From positions 1 through 34,795 of the forward strand of contig JAFTVG010000013.1 in the NCBI GenBank assembly GCA_017465885.1: a DNA stretch of 34,795 bases, given 5' to 3'. The stretch's first letter is position 1; every line of letters starts with the position of its first letter. This document shows positions 7,261-14,746 of the stretch, piece by piece. This DNA comes from Clostridia bacterium (GTDB lineage Bacteria; Bacillota; Clostridia; Oscillospirales; CAG-272). The position numbers and the translations under genes were made by a program. Under the pieces are notes generated by a model. That model had not been told where the DNA came from, did no database searches, and saw only the letters and a list, made by a program, of their open reading frames with translations.

Positions 7261-9528
7261 TTACGAGAACTGCTCTAACCGCATCTTCACCTCTTGAAGA
7301 TCGAGTCTGTCAAGAGCATACGCCTTTCTTAAAAGGGCGGGCGGAATGAGCGGGTCGTACTTGTCGCCGGCGGGGGCTTCGCTCTCGGGCAACAGCTCGG
7401 TGACCTCCAGCCGATCCTCTTCCATTAGCATCAGAAGCTTGCGGGGAAGATCCTCCTCGCTCCCTCTTTCCATTTTGAAGGGGATGGCGTAGCAGCCCTC
7501 GAATTCCACCGCCGAAATGCCGAGGGCGGGGGCATAGTGCTTTAACACCCGACGCAGCGTCCTTGAGGATCTGGTGCCAAGCCAGGGGAAGAAGCAATAG
7601 GAAAATCCACCCAGCCGCACCACGGCACGCTCGGTCAGCCCTGTGTTTCTTGCGATGGTACGCGCCTCTCTCAAGCGGTTCAAGGCGTTTTTTTGCAGAT
7701 AGGGGTATTCCACGTCCTCGCGCAACACCTGCCTCATCCGCTCTAAAATGCGGGTGTGGATCTCACCAAAGTCCCCGGGCCAGGAGACCTGCATCCTACC
7801 CTTCACGGGGTGGACGTAGATGAGCTTTCTCTTCACGTCGCACTCCTCCACCTCCCACACTCTTCCTGCCAGCGCAAAGCGGTCGCCTGCGGGGGGAGCG
7901 GAGGTGATGGTGCCGATCTCGTCAGACCCCCAGCGGACGGTAAAGTCGTCGGAGTCCTTGAAGGAGGCGTAGAATTTGAAGGAGGAGGTGAGCTTTTCGC
8001 CCTGCAGTCCCACGATCAGCCCCTTTTCCTCGGTGATGCTGATATAGTCCTCTGCCACCATTGCACGAAGCAGGTCTCTGTAGTCCTCCTTTTGCACCGA
8101 GGTGAAGGGAGGCAGGGTCAGCACCTTGGAGGCAAGGGCGGCGGGGGTCAGCTCGCCGTTTGCGGCAAGCATGGAAAGGGTCTGCTGAAAGAGCAGGCTC
8201 ATAGGCATGGATTTTTCGCTGGGGCCCTCAATGAAGCGCTCCTCCACGTACAGCTGGATGACGGCGATGGCGCGCAGCAGTCCCCAGGGGATGCACTGCT
8301 GCAGGGGGGTGTTGGGCAGGGGCTCCTCCTCGCGGATGACCATCAGCATTTCGGGGGGCAGATCTCTTCTGCCCGATCTGCCAAGGCGCTGTAAAAAGGA
8401 GGAGACGGTGTTGGGGGCGTCCATCTGGATCACCCGCTCAAGGCGGCCGATGTCGATGCCCAATTCAAGGGTCACGGTGGCGCAGGCTGTGTATTTGCCC
8501 TCGTCCTCGTTTTTTAATTTCCGCTCGGTTTCCTCTCTTAGGGCGGCGGACAGGTTGCCGTGGTGGATGAGGAAGCGGTCCTCCTCGTTTTTTGCCTCGG
8601 CGATCTGTCTTAGTGCCGAGGTGACGTATTCGGTCTCCTCGCGGGAGTTTGAAAAGAGGATACAGCTCTTGTTTTTGGTCGCCTTGTAAACGTAGTCGAT
8701 GCCCGGGTCAAACTGTGTTTTTTCTTTGGGAGCCTGATCCCTTTCTTCGCCAAAAGAGGGGACAAAGCCGCCGTTTTCGTAAAGTGCGCCCTCATCCTGA
8801 CCGGGGACGGGCGTTTCGCTTTCGCGGATGAAGAACTGCTCCACGCCGATGCGCCAAAGAGGCCGTTCCTCCCCCGCGTCGGTAAAGGAGGTCTTACGGT
8901 CGGTGCCTGCGGCAAGCCATCTTCCCGCGCTTTCCTTGTCCTTGATGGTGGCGGACAGTCCGATGCGGCGGGGCTTGCAGATCAGCTTGCGGTCAAGGCG
9001 GGTCAGCTGGCAGGAGATCTGCCTGCCGCGGTCGGTGCCCATTAAGGCGTGCACCTCGTCGATGATCACGAAGCGCAGGTCGCCAAAGAGCCTGGTCAGA
9101 TCGTTTTGACGGTTGATGAGCATACTTTCAAGGCTCTCGGGGGTGATCTGCAAAATGCCCCGCGGCTCCCTTAAAGCCTTTGCCTTGTGGGAGGAGGACA
9201 CGTCTCCGTGCCAGTGGTAAAGGGGGATGCCGCTCATATCGAGCAGCTCGGATAAACGCCCGAACTGATCGTTGATCAGGCTCTTCAAGGGGGCGATATA
9301 CAGCACCGAAAAGCCCTCGGTGCAGGGGTCGTTTAAAAGGGTGGAGATCACGGGGAAGAATGCCGCCTCGGTCTTGCCCGATGCGGTGGAAGAGCAGATG
9401 AGCAGATGATCGTCGGTGTCAAAAAGCAGCTCTGCCGCCTGCTCCTGCACGCCCCTGAGGCTCTGCCAGCCGTGGGCGTAGATATAGTTCTGAATGAGGG
9501 GGTCGTATCGGTTGAAAATATCGTCCAC
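7261..9528 (-). CDS. Lhr-like ATP-dependent DNA helicase (superfamily 2)
   Basis: A DEAD/DEAH-box helicase of 755 aa, close to the Lhr core. Such proteins translocate 3'-5' on single-stranded DNA in repair. In order: Q-like motif V-Q-E-Q-A-A (28-33), Walker A S-T-A-S-G-K-T-E-A-A with Lys52, Walker B I-I-D-E-V-H at about 154-159, G-L-S-A-T-I (motif III), H-H-G-N-L-S, and Q-R-L-G-R-S-G-R-R (motif VI). The winged-helix and Lhr-specific domains follow, but the very long C-terminal extension of E. coli Lhr is absent. The start is GTG at 9528 with AAAGGAGG seven bases upstream. It lies 35 bp after fkbM in the lysC transcription direction. A role in repair is family knowledge; nothing local confirms it. 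Confidence 0.9.
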   Translation of the reverse strand: MDDIFNRYDPLIQNYIYAHGWQSLRGVQEQAAELLFDTDDHLLICSSTASGKTEAAFFPVISTLLNDPCTEGFSVLYIAPLKSLINDQFGRLSELLDMSGIPLYHWHGDVSSSHKAKALREPRGILQITPESLESMLINRQNDLTRLFGDLRFVIIDEVHALMGTDRGRQISCQLTRLDRKLICKPRRIGLSATIKDKESAGRWLAAGTDRKTSFTDAGEERPLWRIGVEQFFIRESETPVPGQDEGALYENGGFVPSFGEERDQAPKEKTQFDPGIDYVYKATKNKSCILFSNSREETEYVTSALRQIAEAKNEEDRFLIHHGNLSAALREETERKLKNEDEGKYTACATVTLELGIDIGRLERVIQMDAPNTVSSFLQRLGRSGRRDLPPEMLMVIREEEPLPNTPLQQCIPWGLLRAIAVIQLYVEERFIEGPSEKSMPMSLLFQQTLSMLAANGELTPAALASKVLTLPPFTSVQKEDYRDLLRAMVAEDYISITEEKGLIVGLQGEKLTSSFKFYASFKDSDDFTVRWGSDEIGTITSAPPAGDRFALAGRVWEVEECDVKRKLIYVHPVKGRMQVSWPGDFGEIHTRILERMRQVLREDVEYPYLQKNALNRLREARTIARNTGLTERAVVRLGGFSYCFFPWLGTRSSRTLRRVLKHYAPALGISAVEFEGCYAIPFKMERGSEEDLPRKLLMLMEEDRLEVTELLPESEAPAGDKYDPLIPPALLRKAYALDRLDLQEVKMRLEQFS

Positions 9529-9563
9529 GGGAAGCCTCCTTTGGTAAAGTGATCGGTAAACGG

Positions 9564-10679
9564 TTACGCTTCGCGTTCTTCGGGAACGGCGTATAAATTG
9601 ATATCCCAGGCGGGAATGCCCTTGTGTCGTCTTAAATAGAGCTTATAAAAGGGGAAATGGTCCTTTAACCACAGGGGGAGGAGGAAAAGATCCTCGGGGC
9701 GGTGATAGCAGGAAACGAGAAGACGGGGGCGGCTTTCTTCAAGAAGCCTGCGGCTGCCCTCCAGCGCGTCAAGCTCTGCGCCCTCCACGTCGTATTTCAG
9801 ATAGTCCACCCGCTCGCCTCTTTCAAAAAGGCTATCGGGGGCGTACGCGGGAATTTCCACCGTCTTTTTGCCAACGGCGCCCACCCCTGCGCCTCTGCCG
9901 CCCGAGGCGGTGAAGAGCAGGGTGGTATCCTCCCGCCACGCCGCGCCGTGCACAGTCTTCACGGGCAGGTCGGCGGTGTTTTTCTGCAGCTTTAAAAAGG
10001 TCTTGGGGTCGGGCTCAAGGGCAACGATCCTTTGGATATGGGGCGCCCTTTTCAAAAGGTCAAGGGCGGTGTCGCCGTTGTAGGCACCGAAATCGCCGCT
10101 GACCAAAAAGTCCTCGGGGTGAAGGATCGTTTCAAAATCCTCCTCGGGAGTAGAGGTACCCTCTTCAAGATAGCAAAGCTTCCCCGTCAGCTTGGCGCTT
10201 ACGATCAGGTCGAAGACCTCTCTTGAGCGCTCGTCGGCAAAAAGGGCTCTTGCCCGTTGAAGCTCCTCAAAATGGGTGGAGAAAAAGGCGCGGTCGAAGA
10301 GATTTTCGCCGATGACAGGCAGGTCGGGGATCAAAAGAGTCTGCTCGCAGGCGATGCGGCGGATGTTTTCAAGAACCTCGTCTCTGGAGGTGGCAAAGGA
10401 AAGAAGGACTGTAAATTTCCCAAAGCGCTCCTTTGCCCGGGCATAGGTGGTCACGGGCATTCCGTGAAAGAGATTGCCTCTGGCAAAGCCGTCGGAGGCA
10501 AAGACCCCCGAAACGGGCACGCCCTTTTTTTCAAGGACGGCAAGCATCTTGTCTCCGCCGTTGCCCATCCCGTAAAGGAGGATGGGCTCGCCCGTCCTTT
10601 TTAAGGCGTCCCAAAGATCCTCCCTCGGTGGCTTCAGAGGGACACCGTCCGTTTTTTTCAAAGAAAACAAGCCGTTCAT
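9564..10679 (-). CDS. FkbM-family SAM methyltransferase with N-terminal Rossmann-like domain
   Basis: A 371-aa protein with two parts. Residues 1-130 hold a nucleotide-binding-like fold with L-Y-G-M-G-N-G-G near 36-43, like the small N-terminal domains of sugar-modifying enzymes. Residues about 180-371 are an FkbM methyltransferase, with SAM site V-S-G-D-F-G-A-Y-N-G-D, A-L-E-P-D-P, and the family hallmark L-K-Y-D-V-E-G-A-E. FkbM enzymes make O-methyl groups on sugars or polyketides. Its ATG overlaps the lysC stop by four bases (ATGA), so translation is probably coupled. That pairing with an amino-acid kinase has no obvious metabolic reason. The substrate is unknown. Confidence 0.88.
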   Translation of the reverse strand: MNGLFSLKKTDGVPLKPPREDLWDALKRTGEPILLYGMGNGGDKMLAVLEKKGVPVSGVFASDGFARGNLFHGMPVTTYARAKERFGKFTVLLSFATSRDEVLENIRRIACEQTLLIPDLPVIGENLFDRAFFSTHFEELQRARALFADERSREVFDLIVSAKLTGKLCYLEEGTSTPEEDFETILHPEDFLVSGDFGAYNGDTALDLLKRAPHIQRIVALEPDPKTFLKLQKNTADLPVKTVHGAAWREDTTLLFTASGGRGAGVGAVGKKTVEIPAYAPDSLFERGERVDYLKYDVEGAELDALEGSRRLLEESRPRLLVSCYHRPEDLFLLPLWLKDHFPFYKLYLRRHKGIPAWDINLYAVPEEREA

Positions 10680-12001
10680 CCTGCAAAGGCGGCGTAGATG
10701 GCGCGGATGCCCTCTTCAAAATCCTTTTCGTGCACACCCACGATGGCGTTGTTTTCAGCCATACAGCGGTTGGTCAGCAAAACGGGCACCTTTGCCTCTG
10801 CAAGAGCGTCGAAAATGGTGGAAAGTGCCTTTAAATTGTTGCTGATGCCCTTGCCTACCACGGCGATCAGGGCGATCTCGTCCTCGATATAGGCGCATTC
10901 GGGCTTTGCCTTGCGGCTGATGCGGTCCAGCACCTTTGCCCGCTTACCCTCCAGCTGTGCGGTGGGGGCGACCACGCTGATGCCGTCAATGCCGGTGGGC
11001 AGATGCTCGAAGTTCACGTCGTTTTCTTCAAGCACCTCCAGGATCTTGCGGCAGAAGCCGATCTCGCCGTTCATCATATCCTTTTCCACGGTGATGGAAG
11101 AAAACCCCTTTCTGCCCGCAATACCGGTGATCACGGGGGCATCGCCGTCGCGGCGGGGCAGGATCTTGGTGCCTGCAGCCGAAGGGTTGGTGGTGTTTTT
11201 GATCACGATGGGAATACCCGCCATACGCACGGGCACCACCGAGTCCTCGTGCAGGACCGTCGCACCCATATAGGAAAGCTCGCGCAGCTCTCTGTAGGTC
11301 ACGCTCTCCATCACCTTGGGGTCCTTGACGATGCGGGGATCAGCCATAAGGAAGCCGTCCACGTCGGTCCAGTTTTCGTAAAGATCCACGTTTACCGCCC
11401 GTGCCACGAGAGAGCCCGTGATGTCCGAGCCGCCGCGGGTAAAGGTGCGGATGGTATCGTTGGGCATAGAGCCGTAAAAGCCGGGAATGACCGCTCTGCC
11501 AAGAGCACGAAGCCGTGCGCCCAGGGCGTCGTTGGTCTTTTCGGCGTCAAAGGAGCCGTCGTCCTTGAAGAAGACGCAGTCGGCGGGATCCACGAAGGGA
11601 TAGCCGAGGCACGCCGCCATCAGCCTGCCGCAAAGGTATTCTCCGCGGGAGGCGGCGTGGTCCTTACCAAGACGTCTTTTGAAGGAGGCGTACACTCCCT
11701 CCAGCTCCTCTTCGATGTTGTATGCGGGGCAGAGGGCGTCACGCAAGGTCAGATAACGGGCTCTGATCTTTTCAAAGGTCTCTTCAAATTTCTTGTCGTT
11801 GCGGTTCTGGGCGTGCTCGTAGCAGGCGTAGAGCAGGTCGGTCACCTTCTCGTCGCCCGAAAAGCGCTTACCGGGAGCGGACACCACCACGAAGCGTCTG
11901 CCCTCCTCGCCCTTTACGATGTCGATCGCACCCTGAAATCTGGGGGGATCGGACAGCGAGCTTCCGCCGAATTTTGCCACCTTTAACAGTTGCTTTTCCA
12001 T
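10676..12001 (-). CDS. lysC: aspartate kinase
   Basis: Phosphorylates L-aspartate with ATP, the first step towards lysine, diaminopimelate, threonine and methionine. The 441-aa length fits the monofunctional class. K-F-G-G-S-S at 10-15 is the ATP/aspartate site. The segment around 180-220, including T-R-G-G-S-D-I-T-G-S and W-T-D-V-D-G, is diagnostic. Two ACT regulatory domains occupy about 300-441, so feedback control by end-product amino acids is expected. The ATG at 12001 follows GAGAGG. The gene has its own promoter at 12212-12240 and an unusual leader of about 200 nt with tandem repeats. No lysine riboswitch was recognised in that leader. Confidence 0.95.
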   Translation of the reverse strand: MEKQLLKVAKFGGSSLSDPPRFQGAIDIVKGEEGRRFVVVSAPGKRFSGDEKVTDLLYACYEHAQNRNDKKFEETFEKIRARYLTLRDALCPAYNIEEELEGVYASFKRRLGKDHAASRGEYLCGRLMAACLGYPFVDPADCVFFKDDGSFDAEKTNDALGARLRALGRAVIPGFYGSMPNDTIRTFTRGGSDITGSLVARAVNVDLYENWTDVDGFLMADPRIVKDPKVMESVTYRELRELSYMGATVLHEDSVVPVRMAGIPIVIKNTTNPSAAGTKILPRRDGDAPVITGIAGRKGFSSITVEKDMMNGEIGFCRKILEVLEENDVNFEHLPTGIDGISVVAPTAQLEGKRAKVLDRISRKAKPECAYIEDEIALIAVVGKGISNNLKALSTIFDALAEAKVPVLLTNRCMAENNAIVGVHEKDFEEGIRAIYAAFAG

Positions 12002-12085
12002 AGTAAACCTCTCATTCTATCGGGAGGCGGCAGTCGCTTTGCCCTCCTCCTTCGTGTGCCGCAAAGCGGCTTTGATTTTTTAAAT

Positions 12086-12137
12086 GCGTACGGTCAACGC
12101 ATACGGTCAACGCGTGCAGTCAACGCGTACGTTAAAT
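12086..12137 (-). repeat. four 13-bp tandem repeats in the lysC leader
   Basis: Units on the plus strand are GCGTACGGTCAAC, GCATACGGTCAAC, GCGTGCAGTCAAC and a degenerate GCGTACGTTAAAT. On the transcribed minus strand the first three units read GTTGAC plus a variable half. They lie inside the predicted 5' leader of lysC, between promoter and start codon. Confidence 0.85.
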
Positions 12138-12211
12138 ATGTATATTGGCTTTGCCCCGTTGATATCCTCCTTGCGGAGCTTTGCAGAGCAAAAAACAAAA
12201 AGCCATCTTCT

Positions 12212-12240
12212 ATTATACACCCAAAAGCCCGTTCTGTCAA
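12212..12240 (-). promoter_or_regulatory. lysC promoter
   Basis: Minus strand: perfect -35 TTGACA, 17-bp spacer, perfect -10 TATAAT. Initiation near 12205 would give a leader of about 200 nt before the lysC ATG at 12001. Confidence 0.88.
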
Positions 12241-12412
12241 ATGATTTTGCTCTTTTCTTGCCCGCCGCTTCAAAAAAAGTTTTTGGTGTCTTGAGCGCAC
12301 CGCACGGGTCCAAAAGGGCTCTTCCGAAAGTTTTTTAAAAATTTTAAAAAATCGAAAAAATTTGGGGAAGCGCGTTGATTTTCCACGAAAAAAACGTACT
12401 TATATAGTGAAG

Positions 12413-12463
12413 GCGCTTGAACGAGGGTAGCGCTTGAACGAGAGCGGCGCTTGAACGAGAGCG
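12413..12463. repeat. three 17-bp tandem repeats
   Basis: Units GCGCTTGAACGAGGGTA, GCGCTTGAACGAGAGCG and GCGCTTGAACGAGAGCG are head to tail. They separate a half-copy (about 12335-12412) of the dispersed AT-rich repeat from the full copy starting at 12484. Confidence 0.85.
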
Positions 12464-12483
12464 CGGCGGACGCTCTGAAAAAA

Positions 12484-12694
12484 ATTGAAAAAATCGAAAA
12501 AATTTTTTGAAAATCGGGAAATTTTTCACAAAAAAAGCGACTACATAGGTGAAGGGCTTTTTCACCGCCGTGCACTGCGCGGGGCGGATGCGGCGGATTC
12601 TTTTCAAAAAGCGGGAACGAATTCCTTTTTTTGGTAAACGCCCTTGACATAGCCTGCCTTGGTATGGTAAAATAACCTTGGGAAAGTGTTCCCT
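12484..12694 (+). repeat. dispersed ~210-bp promoter-bearing repeat, copy A
   Basis: It begins with alternating A and T tracts around ATCG, continues through GACTACATAGGTGAAGGG, a GC-rich middle and CAAAAAGCGGGAAC, and ends with a promoter and GTGTTCCCT. Copy B at 32133-32347 has the same order and is nearly the same length. Both stand upstream of lipoprotein genes. Confidence 0.85.
12644..12673 (+). promoter_or_regulatory. promoter inside repeat copy A
   Basis: Perfect -35 TTGACA, 18-bp spacer and -10 TAAAAT. It is 71 bp before the lipoprotein ATG at 12745. The equivalent in copy B has a 17-bp spacer. Confidence 0.8.
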
Positions 12695-12744
12695 TAAAAC
12701 GGAAGTGGCCTGTACCTATTCAAATATACAAGGAGGATCTACGA

Positions 12745-13572
12745 ATGAAGACCAAAAATATATTGATGATGTTAGTGGCAATGTTACTCATCCTATCATC
12801 TTGTGATGATGCAGCATTTTTAACCGAGCCCGAAATATCGTTCTCGCCTTCGCAGCCCGAAACGGAAACGCCTTCTGATACGGCGGGTCTTGAGCCTCTC
12901 CCCGATGCATACGTTATGAAAGGCGGAAAACTGAGGCTCTACGTTGGTGGGGATAGGAAGATGAACTATCATACTGACGTAGGTGGCATAATGTTCAAGG
13001 GATTGACTTGGGAAGAGGTAAAAGAGAAGTTTTTGACAGTAAACTTTACACCCGAAGAAATAGAACACATGCAAAAAGAAATGGCTGATGACGGTGGTTA
13101 CGTCTATGTGCCTGATCCAAGACTTGTCACTCCGTTAAAGCTTCCGGCGGGGTGCACACAGACAGGCATGAGCTTGCGTATGGTGGTTGACCGATATCGA
13201 TTCAACAGTGTATTCTGTATGGGCACAACTACATCAGAGGCTTTTGAATTGGGGGCAGATTTTTGCCCATATCTGTATTATGCTGCAGGTGCAACCGGCG
13301 ACGGGGAAACCGGAGTATATGACGATTATATAAGCATTGAAGAGCTTGAAGATCCAACAAATGGCTTTAAATGCTACGCGGAAAAAAATGGAAGGACCTA
13401 CTACATCGAGTATTACGTTGAAGAATATCCGACGCGTGTCTTTAGAGAAATCAGGGTAGATACCTTTAATTGCAACCATCGCTACCATTATTCGATAGAA
13501 AATCCCACCGAGGAATGTATCAAAAACATTCTTGACTACGATCCCTTCACCTATCTGCAGGTGGAATACTGA
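12745..13572 (+). CDS. lipoprotein of unknown function
   Basis: I do not recognise the family. The 275-aa product has a classic lipoprotein signal: basic start, hydrophobic core and lipobox L-S-S-C with Cys20. It should be lipid-anchored on the outer face of the membrane. After Cys comes a Ser/Pro/Glu-rich linker (about 28-48), then a globular region with many Tyr and acidic residues. RBS AAGGAGG lies eight bases before the ATG. Transcription probably starts at the promoter inside the upstream repeat. Codons are more AT-rich than in neighbouring lysC or yicC. A segment G-L-T-W-E-E-V-K-E-K-F might be a small repeat domain like those in the lipoprotein at 33563, but that similarity is weak. Confidence 0.85.
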   Translation: MKTKNILMMLVAMLLILSSCDDAAFLTEPEISFSPSQPETETPSDTAGLEPLPDAYVMKGGKLRLYVGGDRKMNYHTDVGGIMFKGLTWEEVKEKFLTVNFTPEEIEHMQKEMADDGGYVYVPDPRLVTPLKLPAGCTQTGMSLRMVVDRYRFNSVFCMGTTTSEAFELGADFCPYLYYAAGATGDGETGVYDDYISIEELEDPTNGFKCYAEKNGRTYYIEYYVEEYPTRVFREIRVDTFNCNHRYHYSIENPTEECIKNILDYDPFTYLQVEY

Positions 13573-13580
13573 GCTAAGCG

Positions 13581-13604
13581 CTCCCCGCCCGAAAGGGCGG
13601 GGAG
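13581..13604 (+). terminator. GC hairpin with GAAA tetraloop
   Basis: A 10-bp stem (CTCCCCGCCC with its complement) is closed by a GAAA loop, 8 bp after the lipoprotein stop codon. It lacks an adjacent T-run, so termination may be partial. Near-identical hairpins stand at 16044-16065 and 33498-33519. Confidence 0.6.
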
Positions 13605-13633
13605 AAGGATGGTTTTGACGGACGAGCCTTGTC

Positions 13634-13780
13634 TTGCCCGACGCCATCGGGGGCGGCGTGACCCTTGCATATAATGGCAACAGCGTGACCTTAAATAAGG
13701 ATGCAGATGTAATTTGTAGAGATTGTTATAAGAGCATTGTAAAGTATGTTTCAGAAATGAATAGCGAGGTAGGTGAATGA
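13634..13780 (+). pseudogene. short ORF, possible 3' remnant coupled to the next lipoprotein
   Basis: An open frame ends with TGA at 13778-13780, one base before the ATG of the next lipoprotein gene. A TTG at 13634 would give 48 aa; the frame is open only from 13619, after a TGA at 13616. The product contains a C-x-x-C pair (V-I-C-R-D-C-Y-K) and no signal peptide. It has no good RBS of its own. The tight junction with the following gene suggests that it is the tail of a longer upstream gene of which the front has been lost, or a small translated leader. No family is recognised. Confidence 0.4.
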
Positions 13781-13781
13781 A

Positions 13782-14654
13782 ATGAAAAACAGCAAGTTTT
13801 TTGAGAAAAATATAGCGTTGCTTTTAGCGGTGCTGCTTCTTGGCATAACTGTATGCTCTTGTCGTTCTGAAACGACCACAGAACTCCCCGCTTCAGGATT
13901 ACCTTCAGGGGAGAAAAGCAGTGGTGCCCCTACAGTTCCTGCGGAAAGCTCTTCCGTTGGCGAAATTCCCGCATCTTCGGAGATACCCGTGAGTCCCAGC
14001 CCTGCTCCTTCGATTGAACCGACCCCTTCGAATCTTTCGCCTTCTGATACTTCTGAAGATCCGTTGATTCCGCCTTCTCATATTTTTGCTTTGCAAACGG
14101 ATATTGAATATGGGGAACTCGAGGATCCCTACAGTTTTGGGAAAGTGCTCTCAAAACTTAAAGGTGACCCGATTGTGAGTAATGGTTTTAATGATGTACA
14201 TGACTTTAGGCGTAGCTATGGTGAAGATGCTCCACCGGTTCTTGTGTGGAAGTTTTTGGAAGATGAAATTCCTGTAGAAGAGATTCCAAATCTTCAATAT
14301 TTGTTTGTATATCGAAAAGCAGGAACAGAGCAATACCATCACTTTTTTTGCTCGCCTTTTAGAGCTCTTTATGGAGGAATGGAAGATGACAATAAATTGA
14401 TAGCTTACTGCTTTCCGATTTTTGACTATATCGAAGGATTGGTTGTAGAAGAGGACGGTAAAACGAAATACGAGATGTATCTGCTCGTTCTGAGCGATTT
14501 CTGGATTCCTGATAAACCATTGATTAATATTGGTGAATACAGATATGATGAATATCCCTTTTTTTCAGGACAATTGGTATGTTGGAACTGTGATCGGATG
14601 TGGTATGACGAAAATTCAGCGCAACTTTTAGAAGAGATGCGCCAAGAGAAGTAA
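13782..14654 (+). CDS. lipoprotein of unknown function
   Basis: A 290-aa predicted lipoprotein. From the ATG at 13782 it has M-K-N-S-K, a hydrophobic core and a lipobox V-C-S-C with Cys27. A GTG nine bases upstream is a possible alternative, but GAGGTAGG spaces best to the ATG. After Cys a Ser/Pro/Thr-rich linker of about 70 residues (28-95) looks like a flexible tether, followed by a globular domain of about 190 residues rich in Tyr, Phe and acidic residues. No known domain is recognised. Codon use is AT-rich. No clear promoter sits directly upstream; it may be read from the 12644 promoter through the hairpin at 13581. Confidence 0.82.
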   Translation: MKNSKFFEKNIALLLAVLLLGITVCSCRSETTTELPASGLPSGEKSSGAPTVPAESSSVGEIPASSEIPVSPSPAPSIEPTPSNLSPSDTSEDPLIPPSHIFALQTDIEYGELEDPYSFGKVLSKLKGDPIVSNGFNDVHDFRRSYGEDAPPVLVWKFLEDEIPVEEIPNLQYLFVYRKAGTEQYHHFFCSPFRALYGGMEDDNKLIAYCFPIFDYIEGLVVEEDGKTKYEMYLLVLSDFWIPDKPLINIGEYRYDEYPFFSGQLVCWNCDRMWYDENSAQLLEEMRQEK

Positions 14655-14746
14655 CTGAGCAGGTTTGTTTACATGTGCCGAGTGCTTGCAAGACATTTTG
14701 ACACACTTAAAAGACCATCATGAATGAAAATTGAAAGGAGTAAGTT

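Larger units (their letters stand above)
12002..12744. other. repeat-rich intergenic region without convincing genes
   Basis: A 743-bp gap between divergent lysC and a lipoprotein gene. Reading rightward it holds the lysC leader with four 13-bp tandem repeats, the lysC promoter, AT-rich homopolymer tracts, three 17-bp tandem repeats, and a copy of a dispersed roughly 210-bp repeat that carries the lipoprotein promoter. Open frames here (for example on the minus strand at 12270-12650) are made of repeat sequence and lack RBS or family similarity, so I do not call them genes. Confidence 0.8.

Noticed and set aside
11003..11986. 327-codon open frame on the plus strand inside lysC
   Set aside because: Shadow of lysC; His/Gly-rich and without RBS.
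12002..12240. Possible lysine riboswitch before lysC
   Set aside because: The leader is long enough, but I could not find the conserved core of the lysine riboswitch. A covariance-model search would decide.
12086..12463. CRISPR array
   Set aside because: The 13-bp and 17-bp repeats are head to tail without spacers and no cas genes are in the window.
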